A DNA stretch of 64,000 nt, taken from contig NC_089399.1 of the NCBI RefSeq assembly GCF_003171515.1, positions 3,038,001 through 3,102,000 on the forward strand. Direction: 5' to 3'. Shown here piece after piece: positions 41,619 to 52,830 of the stretch. Every line of letters begins with the position of its first letter. Positions within the stretch are counted from its first letter, which is position 1. The position numbers and the translations under genes were made by a program. Below the pieces are notes generated by a model. The model was not told the DNA's origin. It saw only the letters and a list, made by a program, of their open reading frames with translations, and ran no database searches. The DNA is from Pyrenophora tritici-repentis (Eukaryota > Ascomycota > Dothideomycetes > Pleosporales > Pleosporaceae).

Positions 41619-42830
41619 TTACTTGCCAGCAACAACCTCCTCCATCCACGGATACACACTCCCATTTGCCTCCGGATACCCCATATGCAGCCTGTCCTTC
41701 ATAAACCGCATTTCTTTTGGACTCCCATACTCGGCCAGTAACATGGAATCCTCAATCGGCATACATCCATCTAGCACGCCATTCACAAGCAACAACCTAC
41801 AACTCTTCATGCCCATGCCCACGACCGCCACGCCCTCTCCCTTGCCACTAACTAGACTGAATTCATCCTGGCACTTTTCCTTCATCTCTTCGAAGGAGGA
41901 GTAACCGTATTTCTGCGTGTACGCTTCTTCGAGGCCGAAGGGGTACTCGTGCTTGTTGATTTGAGATAGCCACTCGCGGCTGATGTAGTGGTGGGTTCCG
42001 GCGCCGTGGCCGATGCTGCCGATGAGTTGTGTGCGGTGAGTGTGGGCCAGGCGGATGGCGTAGTAGCCGCCTGCGGAGAGGCCCCAGGCAATTACTTTGT
42101 TCTCGTTGAGATACGGGGTTTCTTTTATCCAGTCTAGGATACTGGTGAAGAGGCGGTCAGGGCTGAGGGGGTCGCGCTTGTTGGCGGGGCAGTCGACGGT
42201 TGTTCCGGGTATGTCGCAGATTACAGTTGCCCAACCGCGATTTAGGTGCTCTTGGGTGCGTTCCGTGTTGTCTGGGCGGTGGCCGTCGAGGCCGGTGATC
42301 AGGAGGACGGTGGGGAAGGGGCCATTGCCGGGGGGTTTACGAATGTAGAGGGGAATTTCTGGACCGTCACCGTTAGAGGCGTGGGTGTGCGGTACGACGA
42401 ATTCTTCGATTGGAATGTCCCAGAGTTGGGCACCGCGGAAGTAGACTTCTTTTTGCTCCTCGTATACCTTCTTCTTCAGTTCGGTCCCGATGTAGGGGAA
42501 TCGGGCGAGTCGGAAAACAGCGTTTGCGTTGAGGTACAACTTCTTCGCTGCTTCTTTGTTTTTGCTCTCCATCTCCTTTGCTTCCTTTGCAAGACGTTGT
42601 GCTGTTGGCAGGAATGCATTGGTGTATGCATCGTCAAAGGGGTCATTGATTTTGTTATCGATGAGGTGCTTAAAGATGGGCTCAAAGTCCTCGAATTTTC
42701 CATCATGAAACGGATAAACGCCTTTGGTGCATGGAAACTTCCATCGCTGCTCCCAGAGCTTCTGGATGCTACCGCGATGGCCGTACTCTTTCTCGAAAAG
42801 GTCGCCGAGGATCCAGTTTCCGTTTGGCAT
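41619..42830 (-). CDS. AYG1-like alpha/beta hydrolase
   Basis: Single-exon 403-aa gene from ATG 42830 (MPNGNWILGDLFEKEYGHRG). A helical N-terminal lid region precedes the hydrolase core: PFPTVLLITGLDGHRPDNTE, then VICDIPGTTVDCPANKRDPL and KVIAWGLSAGGYYAIRLAHT with the nucleophile in G-L-S-A-G-G. Later segments contain LLLVNGVLDGCMP (likely acid) and MKDRLHMGYPEA (likely His). The family includes Aspergillus Ayg1, which shortens a heptaketide naphthopyrone for DHN-melanin. Related proteins act in other polyketide pathways, and some are just esterases. No polyketide synthase lies in the window, so a pigment role here is unproven. Confidence 0.88.
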   Translation of the reverse strand: MPNGNWILGDLFEKEYGHRGSIQKLWEQRWKFPCTKGVYPFHDGKFEDFEPIFKHLIDNKINDPFDDAYTNAFLPTAQRLAKEAKEMESKNKEAAKKLYLNANAVFRLARFPYIGTELKKKVYEEQKEVYFRGAQLWDIPIEEFVVPHTHASNGDGPEIPLYIRKPPGNGPFPTVLLITGLDGHRPDNTERTQEHLNRGWATVICDIPGTTVDCPANKRDPLSPDRLFTSILDWIKETPYLNENKVIAWGLSAGGYYAIRLAHTHRTQLIGSIGHGAGTHHYISREWLSQINKHEYPFGLEEAYTQKYGYSSFEEMKEKCQDEFSLVSGKGEGVAVVGMGMKSCRLLLVNGVLDGCMPIEDSMLLAEYGSPKEMRFMKDRLHMGYPEANGSVYPWMEEVVAGK

Positions 42831-43145
42831 GATTAACTGGTCAATATGAATATTTTGAATGTGAAAACGTTTGAGAGTAAACTACTTGCTTTTGCTATTT
42901 CTGGTGCTCATGTATATACTTCGAATTACATCGACGTTCGGGTTGGCGGAGCCGGCTCCACTTATCAACCACCACTAGGCTATCCAAATCCGGCAGTCCC
43001 GGACGGACCCCCACAATCGACGCCTGCAACCTAAACCACACCCAAGCAACTGGGAAGCGGGAGTGCACCAAGGATTAATCGTTGAATTATGTGACAGGTG
43101 TTAAGGAACCTGCATACTCGCGCTTGCTTTGGTGACGTAATATAC
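42831..43145. other. Intergenic, about 0.3 kb
   Basis: Upstream of the AYG1-like gene and downstream of the next minus-strand gene; nothing else seen. Confidence 0.5.
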
Positions 43146-44744
43146 TCACAGCAGCTCGTCCACCTCTTCCTCTGTAGGATTCCGCTTGACGTATTCCCGA
43201 AGGACTTGTACTAGCTTTGCTCTGCATTCTCTCCTTTCAAAAACTTGTGCATGATCCACGGTTGGCCACCACAGAGTCTCCAAGCCATGGCCTCTCCACT
43301 CCAAATCCTTCCAGCTCTGATCCTCGCCTTTGAGATCTACGCCGTTCACGTACATTCCTACAGTTTGGGTATCAACTATAAGGTCTCTTCCACCGAGACT
43401 GACAGTCACGTCGTGACCTCTGAGATCTTCCTTCCACAGAATGTTCTGAGCCCAGAAGAAATGGCGCGCCAGCGTATGCGCAACCATCATGTCAGTTGAG
43501 GCAAAATAGTAGAGCTGATGCTCATTGGCACCTCTCGGCGCGCGTGCAGTAAAGTTGTAAGCCACGTCTGGGAGGTGTAAGAGAAATGTGACTGGGTCGA
43601 TGAAGAGTATAGGTCCGATCTTAGGCGCAGTTGTAGAATCCCGAAGGAGCTGAGTGGAGATGACGGAGCCGTAAGAATGACTGGCTAGGACAACTTTGTC
43701 AAAGCCATGACGTTGGAGGATCATGTTGATTTGACGGCACATGCTGTCCCTGTCGAGAATCGGGCCAGTGATGCGGAAGCTGATTGGTAAAAGCTCAATA
43801 GCGATGATTCCTACTTGGCCATCTTGCGCTGCAAGCGGATCATGCTTGTTTATCTCATTGAAGAGCTCGACATATGGGTACAGGCCAATGCCGATTCCAT
43901 GTATAAAGAGAATAGGCAATCGCGTTCTAGATGTATGCGGTCTATACCAATAGTTCAAATCGGGCGCAGTTGATATTTTTCGTGTAGTGAGGTTTGTAAG
44001 TCGCGGTGGAAAGACGGAGAGGGACGAGCGGAGATGGGTGCGGAATAGCATAAATCCGGCTAAGCGGAGCCGTACGGCTGTCGCTGTGTCTACTAGCATT
44101 ACAGTCTACCGTTGTTAGCAACTTATATGGTATAAGTCTGGCAGACATACCATATACCACAAGAACGGGCGATGCGCCATGTTTACTTGGTCTATAGTCA
44201 ACCGCAGGCTCTTTGCGCTCCCCAAGCCTGGCGCAAGTTTCCTCCCCAGCATCGTTTCTATACCATCGGCATATTCGTTCAGTTCGTCTTCTTCGGCCGC
44301 GCTTTCTTCCAGGTTTGCGAGTCTTCTCTTCTTCCGCTCATCCTCGTTCTCGGTGCCCCGGTTCAGCAGCGCCCACGAGAAGAACTCACGCACATTCTCT
44401 CGCCGCACCTCTCCGAGGCGCGCACCCAGAAACCACCTGCTGATGTAATACTCTGGATGTGGAATCTTATCCCAGCATCGCCAGAAGAGCTCCTTCCTCT
44501 CTTCTTTATTGAGCAGTGGGGGGTGTTGGGCAGAGGCTTGGAGCGAGCGCTTGCGGGGTAGGTAACCCAACAGCCAAAACGCTGTTTCGATGATGCTCCA
44601 CGCGAGCAAAAAGCGACGAAAAGGCGTATGCGGCAGCTCTGCAATACTGAAAGATACCCAAAAGACACTAAAGGGCGTAATGGCGCGCAAGCCGAGAATG
44701 CACGTCCGGATGAAGAGGTACCTAGGTACTGTATTTTCGATCAT
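43146..44744 (-). CDS. Membrane-associated alpha/beta hydrolase, two exons
   Basis: Exons 44744..44151 and 44105..43146, with a 45-nt intron (GTATGT donor, GGTAG acceptor) that joins HRPFLWYM to TVMLVDTATA in frame. The product is about 517 aa. The N-terminus has hydrophobic segments (FIRTCILGLRAITPFSVFWV, RFLLAWSIIETAFWLLGYL). The C-terminal half is an alpha/beta hydrolase: LPILFIHGIGIGLYPYVELF (oxyanion HG), VVLASHSYGSVISTQLLRDS (nucleophile in S-H-S-Y-G), ILFIDPVTFLLHLPDV (possible acid) and WWPTVDHAQVFERRECR (His). Such proteins are common uncharacterised fungal lipases/esterases. No neighbour suggests a substrate. Confidence 0.87.
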
Positions 44745-45329
44745 GGTGACAAAGGCGGCGCTGAAGAATATCGGGATATCTTCTATTCAACTGCAGTCCC
44801 AGGTGGAGGACAAGCGCAAGCGTTGTGACATGGCGGATGCCTGGTGTTGGTAAACGGGCGCAACGGCAGGGCTGTGCCTTCCGCGGTGCCGCTCCCCACC
44901 GACGACGAAGTACCGTCTTAGTCAGCATTGCCTATCGCAATCCTCGACGCGTCAGACGTCACGCACACTTCTATCTCATCTTCAGAATTGCTGCAGATTT
45001 CTTGTCAAGTTTGGATATCCATTCTCTACCAGCCTAGTCTCTGTTTGTATATATCTCTTAAATTCGCAACATGTAACCTATGATCCTGTATCTGAACAAA
45101 ATCTCCTTTCTCCTGCAGCGGTAGGCGTGACGTTGCCCAGTTAGGCTAAATATTAAAAAAAATGCAAAGAACGCTGAACGCCATCCACTCCTAATCCCAC
45201 ACAACAGACTCTTTTAATACGCGTATTGCGTTCAACATAGTATGAAAGCACCGTCCACTCACCAACGTGGACCTCATGTCCAACCTCGGAGACGACATCA
45301 ACGCAAGAAGGGTGAACAGCGGGACTACC
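44745..45329. other. Intergenic, about 0.6 kb
   Basis: Upstream flank of the hydrolase and 3' flank of the second exonuclease-like gene; nothing supported. Confidence 0.5.
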
Positions 45330-47009
45330 CTAGGATTGAGGGTTCCCTTGGTTTCGCCCCCGAGGCCTCCAGTAGCGCCTCCTGACGGGTGTCTGGTTGT
45401 TCTCCGCCTGACGGGATTGGGACCTGTCTATGGGAGGTATATAGGAGCCGCCTCCATGGCCTGCATGGGAAGGGTGTCCTCCACTGCCTCCAAAGAAAGA
45501 GTGTCCTCCATGGTCTCTAGCGGAAGGGTATTCTCCACAGCCAGATTGGCTCCGATTGGCAACCACTGTGGAGATACTCCTGGTCGACCGGGACGATTGA
45601 AAATCGCGACTCGCAGTTGTAGGTGCAACTCTCCCGGTTCTGTCCTGGGGCCTCCCAGCTCTGCCCCGGGCTCTCCCAGTTCCGTTCTGGGCCCTCATGG
45701 TACGGTTGTCAGCATCTCGTTTACGACGTGCTTGAGCGTTCTCTATGGCTTTAGGCAGGCAATGCAAGGTAACGTGTTCCTTTCCTGGTTCTGTTGTCCC
45801 GCACTCGTTGCATACGAGGCCCGTCGCCGTGCACGCGGCATTCATGTGGCCAGAATTACCGCACCTCCAGCAGTATTCCTTGACGCCGCCGATAGATGTG
45901 AAGTTTTCGACGCTATACTTCTCGATTCCGCTGGCAACCTCCAACATGGTTTTTTCGGCCTCGTCCTTGCACGCGTGCCCACCGAGGGCCATCTGAAATG
46001 CGCATATCAAAGTGCGAGCTGCATCATTGCTCGCAGTGTGGGGATCACTATGTTGGAACCAGAGTTCCTTCACAAGATTAGTGAGCCCAATTTGCTCATT
46101 GTGCGGCGCCATCCAGTATCCACGTTCGCGCACGATCACCTGCGTATCTATCGTTCGAACAACGGTACCACAGCTCTCTATGTCGAAAGAGGTGGACTTC
46201 TCCTTCAAATTTTCTTTGTCGTGGCGCACGTCATGACCGAGGACGATGATGGGATGGTTTTCCTGGACACTGGGTACACCTTTGATGGGCTGGACGAAGA
46301 GATCCTCCATGATCTTGTGAGCTTGGATGTTCGTGACGAAGCGGCCTTCACCAAACCGATTGCCGTTGACACCCCTAGACGCTTGGTTCATGCATGGCAG
46401 ATGAGCACTCTCAATCAGGCGGAGGAGGTAGAACTTGACTCGTTGCAAGAGGTCCTCGCCGTGGTCGCCAAACTCGCCCCGGGCGACAAAAGGACTCAGA
46501 TCTTTTCTGGAGAAGGTGGCAATACCGATTTCAGTTTGTTCGTCAGTATTGTCAGACCAGTGCTCGCAGTCAAGACAGATGACGATAATGTGCTCGGAAA
46601 GTTCCTTGGCAATGTCGGGAATATTAGAAACTCGGGGGCCTCCCATGCAGTGGACGAGTATCTCCAGATCGGTCGCCTCCCCAAACCGGCTCTTGAGCGC
46701 TTCGAACGCAGCGGATCCGGATACGATCGACGGGCTACCTGAAGTACCGCCGGAGTGTTGTGCTGTAGTGTTGCTCGAGCCGTTGACTGGCGTACCGGCT
46801 GCCTCAATCGTTGTATGGGAATCCTTCCTCCCGAGGGGCGGCTTCGATGTCGTGGTCATTGTGCGGTGGTCCGGAAACAATGGAGCAGCACGAGGTCTAG
46901 TCAAAATGGTGCAATCCGGACAGTCGATACTGTGTAAAGTTCCAATATCGAGGCTCCTCCGTGGGGTGGGTGGGGGACACCGGGAGTGTTTGTGCAGATA
47001 TTTGCACAT
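45330..47009 (-). CDS. Gfd2/YDR514C-like DEDD exonuclease-fold protein with zinc knuckle and RG-rich tail
   Basis: One frame. The longest ATG start is 47009 (559 aa). A second ATG at 46859 (MTTTSKPPLGRKDSH, in CGCACAATG context) may be the real one and gives 509 aa. The nuclease fold reads IIVICLDCEHWSDNTDEQTE (D.E), PIIVLGHDVRHDKENLKE (middle Asp) and SDPHTASNDAARTLICAFQM (H.A..D-like). Next come CWRCGNSGHMNAACTATG, a CCHC knuckle, and a second Cys pair (CNECGTTEPGKEHVTLHC). The C-terminus is Arg/Gly-rich (GTGRARGRAGRPQDRTGRVA and RRYWRPRGRNQ). Together these suggest an RNA-acting nuclease or binding protein. The same architecture is seen at 22.9-24.2 kb on the other strand, so these are probably divergent paralogues. 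Catalysis is not certain because motif residues can vary in this family. Confidence 0.83.
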   Translation of the reverse strand: MCKYLHKHSRCPPPTPRRSLDIGTLHSIDCPDCTILTRPRAAPLFPDHRTMTTTSKPPLGRKDSHTTIEAAGTPVNGSSNTTAQHSGGTSGSPSIVSGSAAFEALKSRFGEATDLEILVHCMGGPRVSNIPDIAKELSEHIIVICLDCEHWSDNTDEQTEIGIATFSRKDLSPFVARGEFGDHGEDLLQRVKFYLLRLIESAHLPCMNQASRGVNGNRFGEGRFVTNIQAHKIMEDLFVQPIKGVPSVQENHPIIVLGHDVRHDKENLKEKSTSFDIESCGTVVRTIDTQVIVRERGYWMAPHNEQIGLTNLVKELWFQHSDPHTASNDAARTLICAFQMALGGHACKDEAEKTMLEVASGIEKYSVENFTSIGGVKEYCWRCGNSGHMNAACTATGLVCNECGTTEPGKEHVTLHCLPKAIENAQARRKRDADNRTMRAQNGTGRARGRAGRPQDRTGRVAPTTASRDFQSSRSTRSISTVVANRSQSGCGEYPSARDHGGHSFFGGSGGHPSHAGHGGGSYIPPIDRSQSRQAENNQTPVRRRYWRPRGRNQGNPQS

Positions 47010-49864
47010 TGCTACTAACAGCACGGGACTATAAGAACCGGTCAGCTCGCGCTAACACGTAGAGGGTTTCGTGCACACGATGAGCCCCCCCGCGTTTGCG
47101 CGGGGGTGGGCGGCGGCGGGGGTGGGAAGAGTGAAATAGAAAGAAGGGTACGCGCAACGCTCGCGATAAGGAAACCGGTGCCTTACAGTCGTGAGTTTCT
47201 CTTTGGAAATTTCGAAGGCTTCGATGATATATGTGTCACTCTAATGCGGCGTTTTGTACTATACTATAACTCAGAAAGAGATACTCAGACACGGCGCCCA
47301 GCGCACTTATACTCAAGAGAAGCACAGGTGAGATCGCGCCCAAGCAATCAACCAAAGTTCGCATCACGAGACTAACTGCGTCGACCCGCTGAGTGACACG
47401 CCGTCGCTTCTACACTGAACCAAAGTTTCTCTCGTCCTTTTACACAATTGCCTACTCTATCGGGAAATGGTACGAAGTCGCTTCGCGCGAACCTAGCCAT
47501 GGACGAATCATCAAGAGAGCGTGCCTATCAACCGAGAAGCTCGTTCGTCATAGTCTGCCATTTCCGTCCAAGACACGTTTTTTTTCGTATGAAGAACCAT
47601 GGTACCGGTGTACTTAGCTGACTCAAAAATTAGCCAAGAGTATCTCGGCGAGCATCTTGTAAGTCGGGATGGTATGGTGGGTTCGCTACAAGGCGTCGGA
47701 GCGCGCGAGATCAACTCGAAACTGAAGATATGGGGAACTGCGATATCGTTTATTATGGATGGTACACTGTGGTTTGGGCATTGGGTGTTGGTCTTGCGAT
47801 GGGTTGTGTTGACGTTACGTCACTCAAGACTGGATCTGGAGGAACTTGCTCGCATTTTTTGCTGTAGCGGTGGATAAAACGAGCACAGGGACTTGTTTTA
47901 GATGAATTATTTACGGATAATGGTATTGTTGTCGATAGCCTGAGGAATGTCCGTCGCGAGCGTCTCCCGCGCATCCTTCACATCTCGGCGCGTTTCTCGG
48001 GTTGCATTTTTTCGGATTTCTCTACCGTATGATACTTTCGTGACCAGGAAACAGATGGTTAAGACCTTATGGCTAGACAGCTGAAGCGTATTCGAGAATT
48101 TTGCATGAGAGGTTGAGATCACTACATACGGTGTGCCTGCGCATATCGTGCCGTGTACACAAGCGCAGGGCAAAATACCGCCTAGATACCCATCTAACAA
48201 TACGGAAATACATTTAAAATGAACTATCATCTCCCTCCACAGGTTATCTCACTTGCCGACAGCCACTCGCCCTGCTCATCACACCTGCAGACCAAAGCGC
48301 CTAAGGCAGAGAGACCGCCCATCACTGACCGTCCATAATCTCTCTACCTACCGCGACGACTACCTGACCCCCTGGCTGAATAAATCACAGCAACCGGTAC
48401 CCATAACTATCTAAACCTTCGTAACTCTGGTCAGACCGTAGCCCCACCACCTACCTAAACTCTCACCTCTTCGCATCCCATCCGTGTGCACACCACTTCC
48501 CAGCACACTCTCCCCTCAGTCACCGGAACCACCACCGCAACCATTTGCGATGCCAGTAATTGCCCCAAAATATATGCAGACTAACCCCGGGGGCAATCCG
48601 GAAACAGCTCACGCAGGCTGGAAGGGAGTGCTCGCATCACAGGCAGGGGGGTTCTCTTCGATCTCGCGGATCTGCGGCGTCGATGTAGTTGCATCATAGA
48701 GCTGCGGGACGAATGCTCGACCCCATAGATCCGATCACAGTGATCTGCTATCCAAACTCATCGTTTATATCCTTGATCTATATTCTTCCGCTGCCGGAAA
48801 TCCGTCTCGCAGTGTGAGCTCCAGTTGATCGCGTGTGACGTCGGCCGTTGCGCCCGCTCATGAGATTGCCGGCGTGGCTGTTATCGTCTGGACCGAAAGC
48901 GCTGCTTTGATAGACGCAAAGACGGGGTTAGGCGTGGTTATACTGTCTTGTCGTTGACGTTAGCTTCAAGGCAGTGTTGCTGGTGTTGATACTAGCCATT
49001 TCGCGCCTTCTAAGTTCGCGCCTTCTAAACCGGTTGTTTCTTTGCGGGAGGTCGCGCTGGATGCGAACATCGTAGGGAATAGGGTTTCTGCTGTTTTTTC
49101 CGGTGTAAGTAGGATAGATGGACATGTTGATGTGTTGGTCGGGAGCTAGCTATGTAGACATATGGGGTGTGACAAGATGGTGAAAGGAACCACATAGGCC
49201 ATGGACGTACTGCATAGTATTTGTGACCTTTTGATATCGCATGTCTCATAACACGGATAATCTAAGCTTTGTCTCTCCTGACAAGCTGTCGCAGTATTTG
49301 TGAGGATCACAAGAGCTTGGATGTTTGTGAGAAGCCACCACAGCAGCAGCACCCAGGACCAGCTTCATTGTTATTTGCCTTCTACACGCTATTGCGCAAT
49401 CTCTCATGACAGTATCCCCTGATGTCCCATCGCAAAGCCCGTAGAGCAGAGCTGAGCTATATGAATCCCCTCATCCACCCGTAGTCAGTGTCGCCACCTG
49501 GGCACCCATCCGCAAATCCAAGCCTGTATGCTTAGGCTTAAAGCCGACAGTAACAAGACTCAATTTTGAGTCAAAGAAAAGCCGCTGAATGCGTAATTGC
49601 TGGGCAGCTCATTGGCTGGGTGTCAGACCCTCCTTCACTTTCACCTCCAACGCACAGACCCTTGACCGATTAGGAAGTTGCGAGCAACTCCCGCCTAGTA
49701 TATAAAGAGCCAATCCCCCCCAGAAACTTTGACAGTTGCGACACAAGCACCTGCAGCGGCGATTGCGACAAGAGTGACACTGCACTCTCGACCGCAACAG
49801 CTGCATACTTGACACTGCCTCGTATAATCATCCGCAACTCGACTATATTCACCTAGTTGTCGAC
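47010..49864. other. Intergenic, about 2.8 kb without a supported gene
   Basis: Near 47087-47106 is a GC-rich hairpin (CCCCCGCG-TTTG-CGCGGGGG), about 80 bp upstream of the exonuclease gene's longest start. Elsewhere I found only short frames on both strands, and no repeats or RNA genes. Confidence 0.45.
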
Positions 49865-51318
49865 ATGGCATCACAATCGAATGAGAACGCCTCTGGTAAG
49901 CTCTTGACTCAGACAAGTATGGTTCCCTGAAATCTAATTTTGTAGCCGGCCGCGACTCCTCTCCACGGTTGCCATCCAGCTCGTCTCGAGAACCCACGGA
50001 CAGTGAAGTTATACCTAAGACCGCAGGACCAGTTGCACCAATAGTTCCTGGCACAGAATCTCCAAATTCTGTGACCATCAACTTTGGAGGCACAAGGAGT
50101 ACGAACAGCGTTCAAGTGCTTATCGGTATCAGCAATGCTACCGACGTTCGTGGCTCTGGTCCGACGGTCCATGTAAAACCGCAGTACAAATCAAGACCCG
50201 AGGATCGACGAAGCCCTTGCTCCAACAGCGACCGTGACGACAGTCCCCGACCTTCATTTGACGACCGATATCCTCGGCGTGAGGTCCCGGCAGGCCTCGA
50301 ACAAATTGTAAACGAGGTTGCGGACGTCGTGTTCAGCGCTGCAGTTGACAGGCCCTTCAACAGTACTGTCCAGCATCCTTTCCCCGATGAGCCCATAGCA
50401 GGCATCACTCTATGGGATGCTGCCATGAATGAGCCCGTCAAAGAGCGCGACCAAAGCGATTACAAGGTGGGCCAGATCTGCATGGTCTACGTGCTCGAGC
50501 CCTCAGCGAATCCTCATCTCAAGAAGGAACAAGGACACACTGCCGTGAGAACGAGCGTAGGCCTTCTGGCTGGCAAGTGGCGTCCGGCAATTATCGTCGA
50601 CGTTCTTGAGAAACATTGTGTAGTCGCAGAGATGGGGCGACGGAGTAACCGCGTGTTCGAAGGTCTATCGCTCTATGGACTCTTGGAGCGCTGCGGAGTG
50701 ATCACTAAGGTCAACGCTGGCGAGTACGACCCGGAGAACGAACAGAGTGAGCTATTCCGATCGATATACGAACCGCTCCGCGTCGACCATTATTATCGAG
50801 AATGTCGGCCATTGGAACGGGATAGCGCCGTACAGTTCTTCCGCCTCAACTCCAAGAGCTTCGACTTCACGTGCAGCCCTATCGGAGAGCTGACGGAAGA
50901 GTCAACAAGGAGGCTCCTGAACCTCCCGTCGCTGTCGAAGCACATGAAGCAGAAGGCCGAAGGCGAGCATGGTGCTTACATGGTCAACAACATTTATGAG
51001 CTCACTCCCAGACGTAGCGGCGGATACCTCGACTACGACTACAGGAAGGCCATTCTGAACCTAAAGAAGGACGTTGAGGATTCTTTGGCAACTTCAGACG
51101 ACGATGGCAATACCGAGGGCAACGACGAGAACAACAACAAGCATCACAGTGGAGACAATGATGACTTGTACCAGGCACCGTCCCCGGGCGCTCCCGCAGC
51201 GACAAGCACCACTGCTCCGGTGACGACCGCGATGCCTACTTCTCGAGATGAGTTGAAGAGGAAGAGAGATGCATCTCCTTCCGGCGGCGCCAACAAGCGG
51301 CCGAGCAACACCCAGTAG
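49865..51318 (+). CDS. Hypothetical 467-aa protein, two exons
   Basis: Exons 49865..49895 and 49946..51318. The 50-nt intron (GTAAGC...TTGTAG) joins MASQSNENAS to AGRDSSPRLPSSSSREPTDS in frame. The N-terminal 130 residues are disordered and charged. The folded middle has LEQIVNEVADVVFSAAVDRP, then YKVGQICMVYVLEP, LAGKWRPAIIVDVLEKHCVV, LSLYGLLERCGVITKVNAGE and LRVDHYYRECRPL. It ends in an Asn/Asp-rich acidic run (DDDGNTEGNDENNNKHHSGD) and a basic tail (DELKRKRDASPSGGANKRPS) that may be a nuclear signal. No known family is recognised. The pattern of a strand-rich core inside disordered flanks resembles the gene at 7.5 kb only in style. Confidence 0.8.
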
Positions 51319-52830
51319 GAGGCCTGTAGCTTCCACAGGTGATGTACCTTTTTCCTTCACAGCATCCCAACCACCTGGTAGTCTTTTACTACAGCATTGC
51401 GTGGCGTCTTAGAGGGTTTTGCATATACATGGGCAATGGACAGTGGATAACACGAAATGAATGAGATGAAGTCTGAAATTGTGTTTGACTGTATTGAATA
51501 CGTGAAAGGCCATACCTAAAGATTGACCTACTGAAATCTTGTTCCTCGCGGACTCTCACATGTCGTACTATCCTCTTCCCCGCCTGGGACAGGTGCATCC
51601 TTAGGGCCCCTTCTCCAGAACCAGCCCCGCAGTCTAAAAGCCTGGGCATTCGTAAGCGGGATTTCCGCTTGCGTGATGCCAATGGGTTGCTTCATTCCCC
51701 AATCGCTGGGAGCGCGAAATTCTTTGGTGCTGACGTATTGGCCCCATGCACGCTTTTGCTTCTTCGTGTTTCTGTCGGGCTTCATTTCCGCCTCTGCTTG
51801 GCGCTTTGGGTATTTCGCCGAAGCGGAGTGATGTTGTAATTGTGGAGTCCGCATGACAGCTGTCGTATGTAGATGGTATCTTCCGGTCCTGATTATCAAT
51901 ATTGTGTGATGGCTTTAATGTGAAGACTGAGGTGTGGGCATGAACAAGACAATTATCAATATAACGGTTCCTTGAAGATACAGAAAGCTATACTGTCAAA
52001 GACATGTCAACAATGAGATGCATGCTGTTTTTGTTGTTGTTGTCGTCGTCCGGACCCCCGGGTTTCTTTGAGGCGAGCCCCTTGGCATGCCAAGCGCCAC
52101 TAGACAATGAGTACGTTGACATGGCCCCATGAGGCTCAGACGGATACAACTGCAGTTAGCCAGATCGATCAGCGAATTTTTACGATGAGCGGGAGCATCA
52201 CTTCCGCCAGGACGCGTAAGCGACGAAGCGTCGTAGATGAACAGATAATCAAGACACTAGCATGAGGAAAGGTAAAAATGAGATGGTGGCGCAGTTTGCC
52301 TCGTCAGGCATGTCATCTGTAGCTGATGCTGCTTTATCTTGGGAGGCTTTGCTAGTTTCGAGGAGGAATTGCCGGCGGCTGTGCTGCGGGTGGTGGTGAA
52401 ACATTATTTGGAAGTGCATTGCGCAAGCCTGGTTAATCTGGCACAGACTAGGTTTGTGGCGAAGAAGGGGAGATGGGTGTGCTGGTGGAAAGTCAATTGT
52501 AGATGAGATGATAGGGGGTGATAATGTACGAGTCGACGAGTGAATGCCCGTGATCAGCAGGCTTGTCGAAAGAACGGTTCGCGCGAGGCTGAAAAGACTA
52601 TCAATAGCCCCCCGTAAGCGGGGGTGGGTCTTCGTCATTGGGCAGCGGCTTCCGGCGCACGTGCAGGGATGCTTGTACAGCCTCATAAGTACGACGCGTA
52701 TTAGGACCACCATAAGCAGGCCGACACCCGCCGTTCAATCGCTACCAACACATCACCTCTCCAAATTCCGGGGTATACATACACTCAAACCACACATTCC
52801 AGAAAACGGGCGTTCCTGCGGCATGACGCA
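51319..52830. other. Intergenic, about 1.5 kb
   Basis: Contains one weak minus-strand frame (51528..51854) and a TTGTTGTTG/TCGTCG triplet run near 52030. The minus-strand frame at 52249-52713 has low-complexity, unconvincing composition. Confidence 0.45.
51528..51854 (-). CDS. Possible small basic hypothetical protein
   Basis: From ATG 51854 (MRTPQLQHHSASAKYPKRQA) for 108 residues. Composition is plausible and charged (EAEMKPDRNTKKQKRAWGQY; FRAPSDWGMKQPIGITQAEI), with no recognised domain. It could be a chance frame. Confidence 0.3.
   Translation of the reverse strand: MRTPQLQHHSASAKYPKRQAEAEMKPDRNTKKQKRAWGQYVSTKEFRAPSDWGMKQPIGITQAEIPLTNAQAFRLRGWFWRRGPKDAPVPGGEEDSTTCESPRGTRFQ

Noticed and set aside
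40300..44800. Secondary-metabolite cluster around the AYG1-like hydrolase
   Set aside because: No polyketide synthase, NRPS, P450 or cluster regulator is present nearby; the hydrolase neighbours are unrelated genes.
45267..46742. 491-codon plus-strand frame
   Set aside because: Antisense of the Gfd2-like gene, which has recognisable nuclease and zinc-knuckle motifs; the plus-strand product has none.
47087..47106. GC-rich hairpin as a rho-independent terminator
   Set aside because: This is a eukaryotic context with no T-run after the stem in a sensible orientation; it is more likely a promoter-side GC palindrome.
52249..52713. 154-codon minus-strand frame upstream of the 52.8-kb gene
   Set aside because: Low-complexity His/Ser/Pro composition without a domain, overlapping the likely promoter of the plus-strand gene.
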